In this document: positions 1 through 5,692 of the stretch, one piece after another | Layout: the number at the start of each line of letters is the position of its first letter | Numbering within the stretch: position 1 is the first letter of the stretch | Assembly (NCBI GenBank): GCA_009786045.1 | Contig: WQTY01000157.1 | Location: forward strand, 1-5,698 | Direction: 5' to 3' | DNA length: 5,698 nucleotides | DNA from: Pseudomonadota bacterium | Lineage (GTDB): Bacteria; Myxococcota_A; Bradymonadia; UBA4248 | Made by a program: the position numbers and the translations under genes | Notes under the pieces: model-generated | Databases searched by the model: none | What the model saw: only the letters and a program-made list of their open reading frames with translations | What the model was told of the DNA's origin: nothing

Positions 1-265
1 TGCCTTGCCCCCTGGCCAGCGAATTGCCAAGATGCGACATGGGCGCAGCACTTTTCGAATAGAGATAAACGGTACGCGGATGAATATAGGCCACCGCCAT
101 AAGCTCACCCTCAAGAAATGTCCCATACCACCATCCGTGAATCCCATTCGCAGATGCCTCGCGCAGTTCGACCGCCTCATGCGGCGGCGCATCGGCAAGA
201 AGCGCTCTGACCTTATCGGCGTCTTTTGCAGTGATATCGAAGCTCTGATACTGCTGTTGCTCCAT
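1..265 (-). CDS. Hypothetical protein, N-terminal part only (runs off left edge); weakly GNAT-like
   Basis: This is the N-terminal part (about 88 residues) of a minus-strand gene that leaves the window at base 1. The start is the ATG at 265, preceded by a GGGGAG-type ribosome binding site; the protein begins MEQQQYQSFDITAKDADKVR. A helical first section is followed by a stretch with the pattern W-x-G-x-F-x-x-G-x-L-x-A-V-A-Y (about residues 45-60), then a segment with GNSLARG near the cut. A strand with a glycine turn followed by 'ExLMAVAY' is reminiscent of the N-terminal half of GNAT-fold acyltransferases, but the acetyl-CoA loop would lie outside the window, so this is a weak guess. It starts 41 bases after the stop of the gene ending at 307, so it probably shares its transcript. 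Confidence 0.6.
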   Translation of the reverse strand, partial: MEQQQYQSFDITAKDADKVRALLADAPPHEAVELREASANGIHGWWYGTFLEGELMAVAYIHPRTVYLYSKSAAPMSHLGNSLARGQG

Positions 266-306
266 ACCTTCTCCCCTTGCCAATCAAAAAATGTCGGCAC
301 CAGTGT

Positions 307-762
307 CTAGCCATCCCCCTTGCCTTCAGCCTTTGCCGCCTCTTCGGCGCCGGCTTCAGCGTCTGCCACCATGGCCTTAAAGGCCTCCGCCTGCTCAATC
401 GCACACTTTTCGATGAAATCCAACGAAATCTGAGGCATGAACTTTGTCAAGTCGGCAGTTGGATCCTGTATGCGCACGCTTGGAACGTCGATGCCGGTTT
501 TTTCCAGAACGCGCCGCCGCTGATCGGGCGTCAGCACGACTTCAACGACCGCATCCAGATGAACCTCCGGCAAATCAACGGCCGGTTTGGTGGCGTCTGC
601 CTCCGCCTGCAGCTCAGCACAAAGCATCTCCAGCTTCGCAGCAGACTTCTCAATCTCTGCCATCAAAAGCTCGCGCTCATCCTCGCCTGCCTCCTGCATG
701 GCCTCACACAGCACCTGCAAAGCTTTCCGCTCCGTTTCTATCGGCTTCGTATCCAGCGCCAT
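307..762 (-). CDS. Small acidic helical protein, paralogue of its upstream neighbour
   Basis: A 151-residue cytoplasmic protein with no signal peptide or membrane segment. The ATG at 762 has a good GAGGAGG ribosome binding site 8 bases upstream; the stop is TAG at 307-309. Residues about 8-58 are a charged, probably coiled-coil helix. Residues about 72-130 form a compact domain (VEVVLTPDQRRRVLEKTG, then V-x-I-x-DP, DLTKFM, and QAEAF). The last ~20 residues are Ala/Glu/Lys-rich and probably disordered. The 72-130 domain is clearly related to residues 20-78 of the protein encoded just upstream (LT-x-x-Q, TG-x-D, DP, LT-x-x-M, DF, QAE in the same order). Only 13 bases separate the two genes, so they are likely co-transcribed and may act together. 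I do not recognise the family, and no catalytic motif is visible. Confidence 0.8.
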   Translation of the reverse strand: MALDTKPIETERKALQVLCEAMQEAGEDERELLMAEIEKSAAKLEMLCAELQAEADATKPAVDLPEVHLDAVVEVVLTPDQRRRVLEKTGIDVPSVRIQDPTADLTKFMPQISLDFIEKCAIEQAEAFKAMVADAEAGAEEAAKAEGKGDG

Positions 763-775
763 GGCTCATTCCTCC

Positions 776-1228
776 TCACTGGGTCTTGTCCTTCTTCCCC
801 CAAACGATTTTGGCAATCTCGCGCGCATTCTGGCATTCCTCGGCTTCTTTCATATAAAAAAGCTTCAGGCGCTCCGCCTCCTGCATGGCAGCAATCTGTG
901 CTGCCTCAATCGACTCAGCGGCAGGATCCGGCGCATTCAGCGAAGCCTGCCAGGCTGCCAAAGCCAGCAAATACTCATGGTAGTCCGCCTCATAGTCGTT
1001 CATAAGTTCGGCCTGACGCACCGCAATCAGCGTAAAATCATCCGGCGAAGCGCCGGCCATCCGCCGCGTCAATTCGCCATCCGGATCCTCCAGGACAATC
1101 TCCGTCATATCCCTTCCCGTGCGTTCCCTGACAATCGCCTGCTGCTGCCGCGTCAGCGCAATTTCACACTTGACGGCATAATCAAACGGGACTGGCGGGG
1201 GCTGGGGGGGCTGATTCTCCTCTGACAT
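776..1228 (-). CDS. Small helical protein sharing a ~55-residue domain with the next gene
   Basis: A 150-residue soluble protein. I chose the ATG at 1228 (MSEENQPPQPPPVPFDY) because GGAG lies 7 bases upstream; an in-frame TTG at 1279 would add 17 residues but has no comparable support. After a Pro-rich N-terminus, residues about 20-78 form the domain shared with the downstream protein: EIALT-x-x-Q, V-x-ERTGRD, I-V-L-E-DP, ELTRRM, DDF, RQAE. Residues about 79-140 are a long Ala/Glu-rich helix, likely a coiled coil, ending in a basic tail (WGKKDK). The shared domain is N-terminal here but C-terminal in the neighbour, so the helical arm lies on opposite sides. This is the first gene of the minus-strand run, so any promoter lies in 1229-1330. 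Function is unknown and I do not recognise the family. Confidence 0.8.
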   Translation of the reverse strand: MSEENQPPQPPPVPFDYAVKCEIALTRQQQAIVRERTGRDMTEIVLEDPDGELTRRMAGASPDDFTLIAVRQAELMNDYEADYHEYLLALAAWQASLNAPDPAAESIEAAQIAAMQEAERLKLFYMKEAEECQNAREIAKIVWGKKDKTQ

Positions 1229-1344
1229 TGCTCGACTCCACTTCGCTGAACACAAACGGCCAAAATTGCCACACTTCAACTATCACAAAAAGCTCGCCCG
1301 ATAAAGGGGCAACCTCTTGACGATTTTTGCCATTGCCTTGGCAG

Positions 1345-1367
1345 GCAACCGGGACGGTCGCCCCTGC
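1345..1367. repeat. Partial copy of the ACCGGGACGGTCGCCCCT repeat
   Basis: These 23 bases match 1555-1577 with two differences (1347 and 1366) and share an exact 18-base core (1348-1365 and 1558-1575). The later copy is a perfect hairpin; here one arm position is mismatched, so this copy looks decayed or partial. It marks the left part of the hairpin-rich region between the divergent genes. Confidence 0.75.
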
Positions 1368-1407
1368 TATGACGCGCGTTTGGCCTGCACGTAGGTTTAT
1401 TTTTGAA

Positions 1408-1577
1408 GGGGGCAACGCCCCCTGCGCCGCTATCGGCCACAACCCCCCGTCGCCTGCGGCGCCACCCCCTTTGTGAAAGGGGGTGTGGCCGATACGCGTC
1501 TACCCCCTTTGCGGGGACACCCCGCAACGCCCCGTCGGCGACTGCGTCGCGCGGGCGACCGGGACGGTCGCCCCTAC
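1408..1577. repeat. Array of GC-rich perfect hairpins in a divergent intergenic region
   Basis: Successive inverted repeats fill this stretch. GGGGGC/GCCCCC (1408-1413 and 1417-1422, loop AAC) is followed by TATCGGCCAC/GTGGCCGATA (1431-1440 and 1485-1494), which encloses CACCCCCTTT/AAAGGGGGTG (1463-1472 and 1476-1485, loop GTG). Then come TTGCGGGG/CCCCGCAA (1509-1516 and 1520-1527, loop ACA), GCGAC/GTCGC (1538-1542 and 1546-1550, loop TGC) and GGGCGACCG/CGGTCGCCC (1553-1561 and 1565-1573, loop GGA). ACCCCCTTTG also occurs as a direct repeat (1464 and 1502). Most loops are exactly three bases. No gene is supported here: reading frames stay open only because stop codons are rare in such GC-rich repeats. 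This is consistent with REP-like intergenic DNA; known families are not claimed. Confidence 0.8.
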
Positions 1578-1587
1578 AGATTTTTTT

Positions 1588-1645
1588 TGTGGGGGAACTT
1601 GTTCCCCCACACGTCTGCGATGCTGCCACATCGCTTTGGGCAAAA
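1588..1645 (+). repeat. Two-hairpin repeat element, copy A
   Basis: Hairpin 1 is a perfect palindrome with arms TGTGGGGGAAC (1588-1598) and GTTCCCCCACA (1601-1611) around TT. After a short link, hairpin 2 has arms GCGATG (1617-1622) and CATCGC (1629-1634), followed by TTTGGGCAAAA. The same order of parts occurs at 5463-5520 (plus strand) and at 5611-5666 (minus strand). A run of eight T (1581-1588) immediately precedes it. It lies about 90 bases upstream of the MORN-repeat gene. Confidence 0.85.
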
Positions 1646-1732
1646 AACCATTTTCTTTCGCCGCAATATTGGGCAAAATATCGCCTTGGCGAGCCTTGTC
1701 GCCCTCTACCCTGCGTTCAAGGAGCATCGGAC

Positions 1733-2062
1733 ATGTCAAAAGATGGCATCGGCGTTTACACCACCAACTTCACCAACGGGCAGCGCCAATTCGAAATCGC
1801 CTACGCTCAGGGCAAACTTAATGGCCCCATGCGTCGCTGGGCACAAAATGGCCAGCTCATCCTCGAACGCAACTACGTTAACGATCTCCTCGAAGGCCGT
1901 TCAAAACGCTGGCACGAAAACGGCGTCCTGGCCGAAGATGCCTTCTACATCGACGACAAACGCGAAGGCGAATACGTCCAATACGATAAAAAAGGCCGCG
2001 TTATCCTGCGTGCCAAATTCCGCGAAGACGAACTCGTCGAAGATCCCCCCAAACAGGGCTGA
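1733..2062 (+). CDS. Small MORN_2 / YwqK-like repeat protein
   Basis: A 109-residue protein beginning MSKDGIGVYTTNFTNGQRQF. I chose the ATG at 1733 because AAGGAG (1719-1724) lies 8 bases upstream. The frame is open a further 110 codons upstream, but that part only translates the hairpin array. Four repeats start at residues 15, 39, 63 and 87, an exact 24-residue period, with the pattern NG-x-x-x-x-x-x-x-Y-x-x-x-x-x-x-G-x-x-x-x-W/Y. This is typical of MORN_2 repeats as found in YwqK-family proteins, which form extended beta-hairpin stacks. Some YwqK relatives are annotated as immunity or antitoxin proteins, but no partner toxin gene is adjacent, so that role is not supported here. No signal peptide is visible. 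It converges on the nitroreductase gene. Confidence 0.85.
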   Translation: MSKDGIGVYTTNFTNGQRQFEIAYAQGKLNGPMRRWAQNGQLILERNYVNDLLEGRSKRWHENGVLAEDAFYIDDKREGEYVQYDKKGRVILRAKFREDELVEDPPKQG

Positions 2063-2113
2063 CGAATGCTTCGGGGGAGCCGTTCGTCGGGCGTCAAGTT
2101 CTAAAATTCGCCC
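2061..2113. other. Convergent intergenic gap with two weak inverted repeats
   Basis: Between the convergent stops are GACGAA/TTCGTC (2061-2066 and 2083-2088, with an inner GCT/AGC pairing) and GGGCG/CGCCC (2089-2093 and 2109-2113). Either could act in transcription termination, but neither is followed by a clear T-run on the strand that would need it. I therefore do not call a canonical terminator. Confidence 0.3.
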
Positions 2114-2131
2114 ACAAAAAATAAAATTCAA

Positions 2132-2857
2132 CTATTTCTTCTCTCGACCGACGGCCATTGAGAATAAAATATGCTCGCCGTTTTGCAATTTTAGCGCGCT
2201 GGGGAGGGTTGATTCCGGGTCACGGTACATGCGGATGACAGTGCCGAGGTTGGCCGCCGAACAGTAGAGCGCGGCATTTTGAGAAGCAGTTCCGGCATCA
2301 ATGCCGCGTATCAGGACATCTTCGGCATTCGATGTGAAGAGAAGCTCCATCGGTGCGAGCTTCAGCGGTCGAACGTCTGCATTGCTGACGCGCACGAGTT
2401 TGTGGCCAACGTGATCATATCGGTAGGCACCTTGCGGGAATATCGCATATATGCTGACGCTTTGCCGATTTCTGGCCGAAGGTGCTGTCCGTTTGCCATC
2501 CGTCCGATTGATGCCGTTTGCAGACCAAAGGAGGTTCGAAACGTCTTCGATCGTCAGCGCCTCATCGGTATAGGCGCGAACACTGCGGCGGTTTTCGAGC
2601 GTCTCATAAAGCGTTGCAGATAACCCAACGGGTTTGGGGAGCACGATTTCTTCTGCGCCCGCCACGAGCGGGGTGCCTGCGGTTTGCGCAGCCGCCGTGC
2701 CTGCTGCAACTTCAGTGCCTGGACATGTTGGACAATTGGCTACCGGGCAATTGGCTTCCTGACACTCGGGGCATTTAGTACATGCCGACAATCCCAGCAT
2801 GGCAAATGCCGACAGAGCGAGAAGGGATTTCTTAATACCATAGCTGTATTTCTGCAT
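2132..2857 (-). CDS. Nitroreductase-family lipoprotein with Cys-rich spacer
   Basis: A 241-residue protein. I take the ATG at 2857 as start because it opens directly into a signal peptide: basic n-region (KYSYGIKK), hydrophobic core (residues 11-25) and lipobox LSAC with C26 as the lipidated residue. Thr follows C26, which fits outer-membrane sorting. Residues 26-45 hold six cysteines (26, 29, 32, 37, 42, 45), several in C-P-x-C form, and then an Ala/Thr linker. From about residue 82 comes an FMN-dependent nitroreductase-fold domain: ENRRSVRAYTDEALT, LLWSANGINR, GKRTAPSARN, GAYRYD, the DAG-x-x-SQNAALYC helix and NLGTVIR. The RRSxR segment and TAPSA loop are typical of secreted nitroreductases that presumably bind FMN and reduce an unknown substrate with NAD(P)H or another donor. 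The ribosome binding site is weak (AGAAG). The gene stands alone. Confidence 0.88.
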   Translation of the reverse strand: MQKYSYGIKKSLLALSAFAMLGLSACTKCPECQEANCPVANCPTCPGTEVAAGTAAAQTAGTPLVAGAEEIVLPKPVGLSATLYETLENRRSVRAYTDEALTIEDVSNLLWSANGINRTDGKRTAPSARNRQSVSIYAIFPQGAYRYDHVGHKLVRVSNADVRPLKLAPMELLFTSNAEDVLIRGIDAGTASQNAALYCSAANLGTVIRMYRDPESTLPSALKLQNGEHILFSMAVGREKK

Positions 2858-2919
2858 TTTATTTCTTCTGGCAGGGTGTAAAAAACACTTTAACAAGCGA
2901 TTTACTTAATTTTCGGTCA

Positions 2920-2939
2920 GACGCATGCTTTGATGCGTC
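2920..2939. promoter_or_regulatory. Perfect inverted repeat upstream of the nitroreductase gene
   Basis: Arms GACGCAT (2920-2926) and ATGCGTC (2933-2939) around a 6-base centre lie about 63 bases before the nitroreductase start. No T-run follows on either strand, so a terminator is unlikely. A repressor or activator operator for the lipoprotein gene is one possibility. No convincing -10/-35 pair could be placed beside it. Confidence 0.3.
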
Positions 2940-3038
2940 CCTGGAAGTTGGTTTCGAGACATACGTCATGGCAAACGAGACAGGCAAGACAAAAGATGCA
3001 TGAAATGGAATGACAAACGATTGGATACCTTACACCTG

Positions 3039-3239
3039 TCAATGTGTCTCTTTCCAAAAACTGTCTGCTTTCCGGCATAATTCTTCAAGTGACATATCGT
3101 CGTAAAGATTTTGCTGCCATTTGGTGTAATCAAAAGGCTCACGAATAATCAGTGCAATAAAACGCTCCGCCTCTAACAGTCCAAGATTTTCGGCTAAAAC
3201 ACGCATCCCTTCTTCTCTGAGCAATGTATCAGTTTTCAT
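3039..3239 (-). CDS. Small partner (putative antitoxin) of the PIN-domain protein
   Basis: A 66-residue protein, MKTDTLLREEGMRVLAENLG at the N-terminus, starting at the ATG at 3239. A near-perfect AGGAGGT (3246-3252) sits 6 bases upstream, inside the end of the PIN gene. The middle reads EAERFIALIIREPFDYTKWQ and the C-terminus has MSLEEL and a short helix. From memory, proteins with this 'AERFI...REPFDYT.W...L...S.EEL' pattern accompany PIN-domain genes in several bacterial groups, so an antitoxin role (binding and inhibiting the nuclease, perhaps DNA binding) is likely but inferred. The gene overlaps the PIN gene by 11 bases and is second in the transcript, the reverse of the classical antitoxin-first vapBC order. 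Confidence 0.8.
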   Translation of the reverse strand: MKTDTLLREEGMRVLAENLGLLEAERFIALIIREPFDYTKWQQNLYDDMSLEELCRKADSFWKETH

Positions 3240-3678
3240 CGAAATACCTCCTGATAAAATCCATCGGATTGATAATGACAATCCCATCCACATGCTTATT
3301 TAACAGTCTTTTATCTGTTGTAATAAAGTAATCTGCATTGGCAGCTATGGCACAAGCCACGTGTAAAGCGTCTTTTGCCTTGATGCCCAGTGTCATGATC
3401 CTTTCGGCATGTGAAATTTTCTCTGGCTTAAAGGTTACAAGTTTCGCTGCCTTTGTTTCCCACAAGGCAATTTGTTTTTTTCTATGTGCAAATGGGTTGT
3501 CATTATTTTCGTAATGAAGAATAAAAGACCAAACCAAGCATAGGTTTCCTTTCAGAACTTCTCCTTGTATCAATAACTTTGCTTCTGTTTCCAGCCTTAC
3601 GAGTGGTTGAAGCTGATCGTCATAGGGACGATTGAAGCAGCAAACATCTAAATATATAGTATGTTTTAAAAGTGTCAT
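3229..3678 (-). CDS. PIN-domain protein, VapC-like ribonuclease toxin
   Basis: A 149-residue protein starting at the ATG at 3678, with GGGAGG 7 bases upstream. The N-terminal strand IYLDVCCFNRPYDD carries the first catalytic acid (D11). E57 (in ILHYENN), D103 (in GIKAKDALHVACA) and D122 (in YFITTDKRLL) complete the expected four-acid, Mg2+-binding PIN active site, so the enzyme looks intact. Length is normal for a stand-alone PIN protein. Known PIN toxins of this type cleave RNA, often tRNA or rRNA; the target here cannot be read. The last codons (R-R-Y) double as the ribosome binding site of the partner gene. The two-gene unit is visibly richer in A+T than the genes on either side, suggesting separate acquisition. 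Confidence 0.9.
   Translation of the reverse strand: MTLLKHTIYLDVCCFNRPYDDQLQPLVRLETEAKLLIQGEVLKGNLCLVWSFILHYENNDNPFAHRKKQIALWETKAAKLVTFKPEKISHAERIMTLGIKAKDALHVACAIAANADYFITTDKRLLNKHVDGIVIINPMDFIRRYFDEN
3246..3252 (-). promoter_or_regulatory. Ribosome binding site of the partner gene, inside the PIN coding sequence
   Basis: AGGAGGT on the minus strand, 6 bases before the ATG at 3239. It fixes the start of the small partner gene against an in-frame upstream start at 3293. It also suggests the partner is translated strongly, possibly coupled to termination of the PIN gene a few bases further on. Confidence 0.8.
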
Positions 3679-3826
3679 TCCAAAACCTCCCGCTAGGTGC
3701 TTGATGCTTCAGGCCTTGTCTTATCTTTGTATTAGGAAGAACGCCTGCCCCCCAGATGACAATAAGGGATAGCATGTCAAAAGGCAAAAACGATTTTCCT
3801 ATACCCCTGTTACACGCTTCACCCCT

Positions 3827-5431
3827 TCAAACAAGGATCCCCTTCAGCACATAGCCGTTTAATTTGACGATGGCTTCAAACCGCACGGCATTGGATTTTT
3901 CTGGCCAATGTGTGGCGCACAGCTGCAAAAAACGCATTTCTTTTCGGGCCATGAAGTTGGGGACGATGAGTGGTGCTGCCAGTTCGAGCATGGCCCGGCA
4001 TTGTGCGGGGGAATCGCAGCGGTGGGCTGCCCGGGCGAGGGCGAGGAAAAGAGTCAGGGCGATGTCTTTGTGCCCGAGGGTAAAAAAACGTTGGGCCTGG
4101 GAGAGCAGATCGAAGCTCAGGTGCTCGTCTTCGGGGCGAAGTTCCAGTGTCATGGCATTGAGCCGGGCAAGTGAGATGGCATCTTTTGCGCGCACGAACC
4201 CTTCCCGGGCGTGCTCCATCCAGTGTTGTGCCAGCACGTGGTCATCCTGGGAGAGCGCAAATACTGCGCCAAAGGCGTAAACCTGAGCCAGTGCAGCGCC
4301 CAGCGCGCGAAAGCGGCAGATTTCGATTTGGTGGTCGAGTCGCTGGTGCATCTCCGAAGTTTCACCGTGTTCGAAGGCATGGATGAGGTTCATGAGCGTC
4401 CAGGCCACGTGCATGTCGGGGGGCATGCGCTCCGGCGGCATGGTCTTTTGTATGCGATGGAAGCAATCTTCTGGCGAAAGGATTGGGTGCCCCGTTTCGA
4501 GTGCATATTGCAGCAGGGTGAGATCGATGGCGGCTGCAAGCCGCACGGGCACACTCTCAAGCGGTCTGCCATCTGGGCCGCAGACCATGGTAAGGGTTTT
4601 GTGAATTTCTGCCAGGGCTTCGGGATACTTGCCCAGATCCCAAAGTGCCTGCGATACATCCAAACGGGCGGCGGCTATACGAACGTCTCTCTCGGCATCG
4701 TTTTGTGTCTGGAGCTTTTCGAGAATAGTGAGTCGTTTCTCATGGGCGGCCATGGCTCGCCCCGCACGTTTGTCTTTTTTTGCCAGATAGTCCATGGCCA
4801 GCACCTGCTCGTGCAGATCCTGCCCAAAGGTTTCGGCCAGGAAGAAATAGCGATCATACCAGCGATCGGCTTCTTCGGCTTCTCCCATCTTGTCGAAAAT
4901 GTCGCCGCGCATGCGCATGCCAAGATGGCTTGAGGGATTGACGTCTTCGGTGTCTGGCAGCCATGCTTCAACGCGTTTCAGTGCACTTTCCAGCAGGCAG
5001 GCTTCGAGTTCGAATTGTGCCATTGCCACGCCGAGTTCGGCGACATCCTGTCCCAATCGCCTTTCAACTTCGCAGGCTTCTTCGAGGAAAGCCACCCCAA
5101 GCGCAGGTTGACCCTGATCGTAGTGGATCTGGGCAGTCAGACGACAGGCCTGAAAATGATGTTTGACGGAGGAGAGGCGACGCGATTCTAAGACATAATT
5201 TTCAGATAATTCAACGATGTTTTCAAAATTTCCGAGATTTTTTCTCGCCTGAATCTCCCACAAAAAGGACGTCAGGTAGATCGCATCCTGCCCCACTGCT
5301 TTCGCCAATCGGCGCACATCATGGATGTGATGCATGACGGCTTCGAAACGGCCGGCCAGGTAATCATCCTGAACCCTTTTGGCAACGAGTGTGAGATTTG
5401 GGGAAGTGGGAGGTGTTTGCTTCGATTTCAT
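3827..5431 (-). CDS. Large helical-repeat (TPR-like) protein, function unknown
   Basis: A 534-residue, almost wholly alpha-helical protein without signal peptide or membrane segments. I chose the ATG at 5431 (MKSKQTPPTSPNLTLVAKRV). The frame is open upstream to an ATG at 5506, but those 25 codons only translate repeat element B. The chosen start lacks a strong ribosome binding site. Degenerate TPR-like helix pairs recur: about residues 17-47 (DYLAGRFEAVMHHI), 57-86 (ARKNLGNFENIVEL), 97-127 (IHYDQGQPALGVAFLEEA), 173-203 (GDIFDKMGEAEEADRWYDRY) and, clearest, 258-280 (SQALWDLGKYPEALAEIHKTL). The C-terminal half is also helical but more divergent. No enzymatic or DNA-binding domain is visible, so it most likely serves as a protein-interaction scaffold. 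It appears monocistronic. Confidence 0.85.
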   Translation of the reverse strand: MKSKQTPPTSPNLTLVAKRVQDDYLAGRFEAVMHHIHDVRRLAKAVGQDAIYLTSFLWEIQARKNLGNFENIVELSENYVLESRRLSSVKHHFQACRLTAQIHYDQGQPALGVAFLEEACEVERRLGQDVAELGVAMAQFELEACLLESALKRVEAWLPDTEDVNPSSHLGMRMRGDIFDKMGEAEEADRWYDRYFFLAETFGQDLHEQVLAMDYLAKKDKRAGRAMAAHEKRLTILEKLQTQNDAERDVRIAAARLDVSQALWDLGKYPEALAEIHKTLTMVCGPDGRPLESVPVRLAAAIDLTLLQYALETGHPILSPEDCFHRIQKTMPPERMPPDMHVAWTLMNLIHAFEHGETSEMHQRLDHQIEICRFRALGAALAQVYAFGAVFALSQDDHVLAQHWMEHAREGFVRAKDAISLARLNAMTLELRPEDEHLSFDLLSQAQRFFTLGHKDIALTLFLALARAAHRCDSPAQCRAMLELAAPLIVPNFMARKEMRFLQLCATHWPEKSNAVRFEAIVKLNGYVLKGILV

Positions 5432-5462
5432 GTTGCTGGTCGTGACTTGTTGGAAACGGCCT

Positions 5463-5520
5463 TGTGGGGGAACCAGTTCCCCCACACCCCCTGCAATGCT
5501 GCGCATTGCCTGTGGGTGAA
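5463..5520 (+). repeat. Two-hairpin repeat element, copy B
   Basis: Hairpin 1 has arms identical to copy A, TGTGGGGGAAC (5463-5473) and GTTCCCCCACA (5476-5486), but a CA centre instead of TT. After CCCCT, hairpin 2 has arms GCAATGC (5493-5499) and GCATTGC (5503-5509) around TGC, then CTGTGGGTGAA. It lies 31 bases before the start of the TPR-like gene, so it would sit in the mRNA leader if transcription starts upstream of it. Confidence 0.85.
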
Positions 5521-5610
5521 GGGCGAAGAGCTATTGTTTTTGGCAACATCCCACGCTTCACGAGCAGGAGAAATAAAGCATTTTCATTGCCTGTAAGGAT
5601 TCTACACCAC

Positions 5611-5666
5611 TTTGACCCAAAGCGATACGAAGTATCGCAGGGGGTTCGGGGGAATGAATTCCCCCG
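5611..5666 (-). repeat. Two-hairpin repeat element, copy C (inverted relative to B)
   Basis: Read on the minus strand, hairpin 1 has arms CGGGGGAAT/ATTCCCCCG (5658-5666 and 5647-5655). The link AACCCCCT follows, then hairpin 2 GCGATAC/GTATCGC (5632-5638 and 5622-5628) around TTC, then TTTGGGTCAAAG. Order and spacing match copies A and B. It faces copy B across an unremarkable ~90 bp stretch (5521-5610) in which I see no gene. Confidence 0.82.
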
Positions 5667-5675
5667 GCGGGGGTG

Positions 5676-5692
5676 TGGGGGCAGCGCCCCCA
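5676..5692. repeat. GC-rich hairpin next to copy C
   Basis: Perfect inverted repeat TGGGGGC/GCCCCCA (5676-5682 and 5686-5692) with an AGC loop. It is nearly the same as the GGGGGC-AAC-GCCCCC hairpin at 1408-1422, so the two repeat regions of the window share more than the A/B/C element. Confidence 0.75.

Noticed and set aside
5..310. Plus-strand open frame of 101 codons
   Set aside because: It lies opposite the minus-strand gene that starts at 265 with a good ribosome binding site, and its protein has no recognisable features.
277..1225. Long plus-strand open frames opposite the paralogous small genes
   Set aside because: The minus-strand frames have ribosome binding sites, tight spacing and mutual homology; the plus-strand translations are Arg/Ser/Pro-rich shadows.
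1408..1577. Hairpin cluster as a CRISPR array
   Set aside because: Repeats are of different sequence, unevenly spaced and lack uniform spacers; no cas gene is present.
1553..1588. GGGCGACCG/CGGTCGCCC hairpin followed by eight T as an intrinsic terminator
   Set aside because: Seven bases separate stem and T-run, and no plus-strand gene lies upstream for it to terminate. It fits better as part of the repeat cluster.
3037..3042. TTGACA on the minus strand upstream of the nitroreductase gene
   Set aside because: It overlaps the stop codon of the PIN partner gene, no -10-like hexamer lies at proper spacing, and it is ~180 bases from the start.
3775..3780. TTGACA on the minus strand upstream of the PIN gene as a -35 box
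   Set aside because: At 16-18 bases spacing the downstream hexamers (around ATCTGG) do not resemble a -10 box.
4211..4933. Plus-strand open frame of 240 codons opposite the TPR-like gene
   Set aside because: It is antisense to a clear helical-repeat protein; the translation shows no domain and no ribosome binding site supports it.
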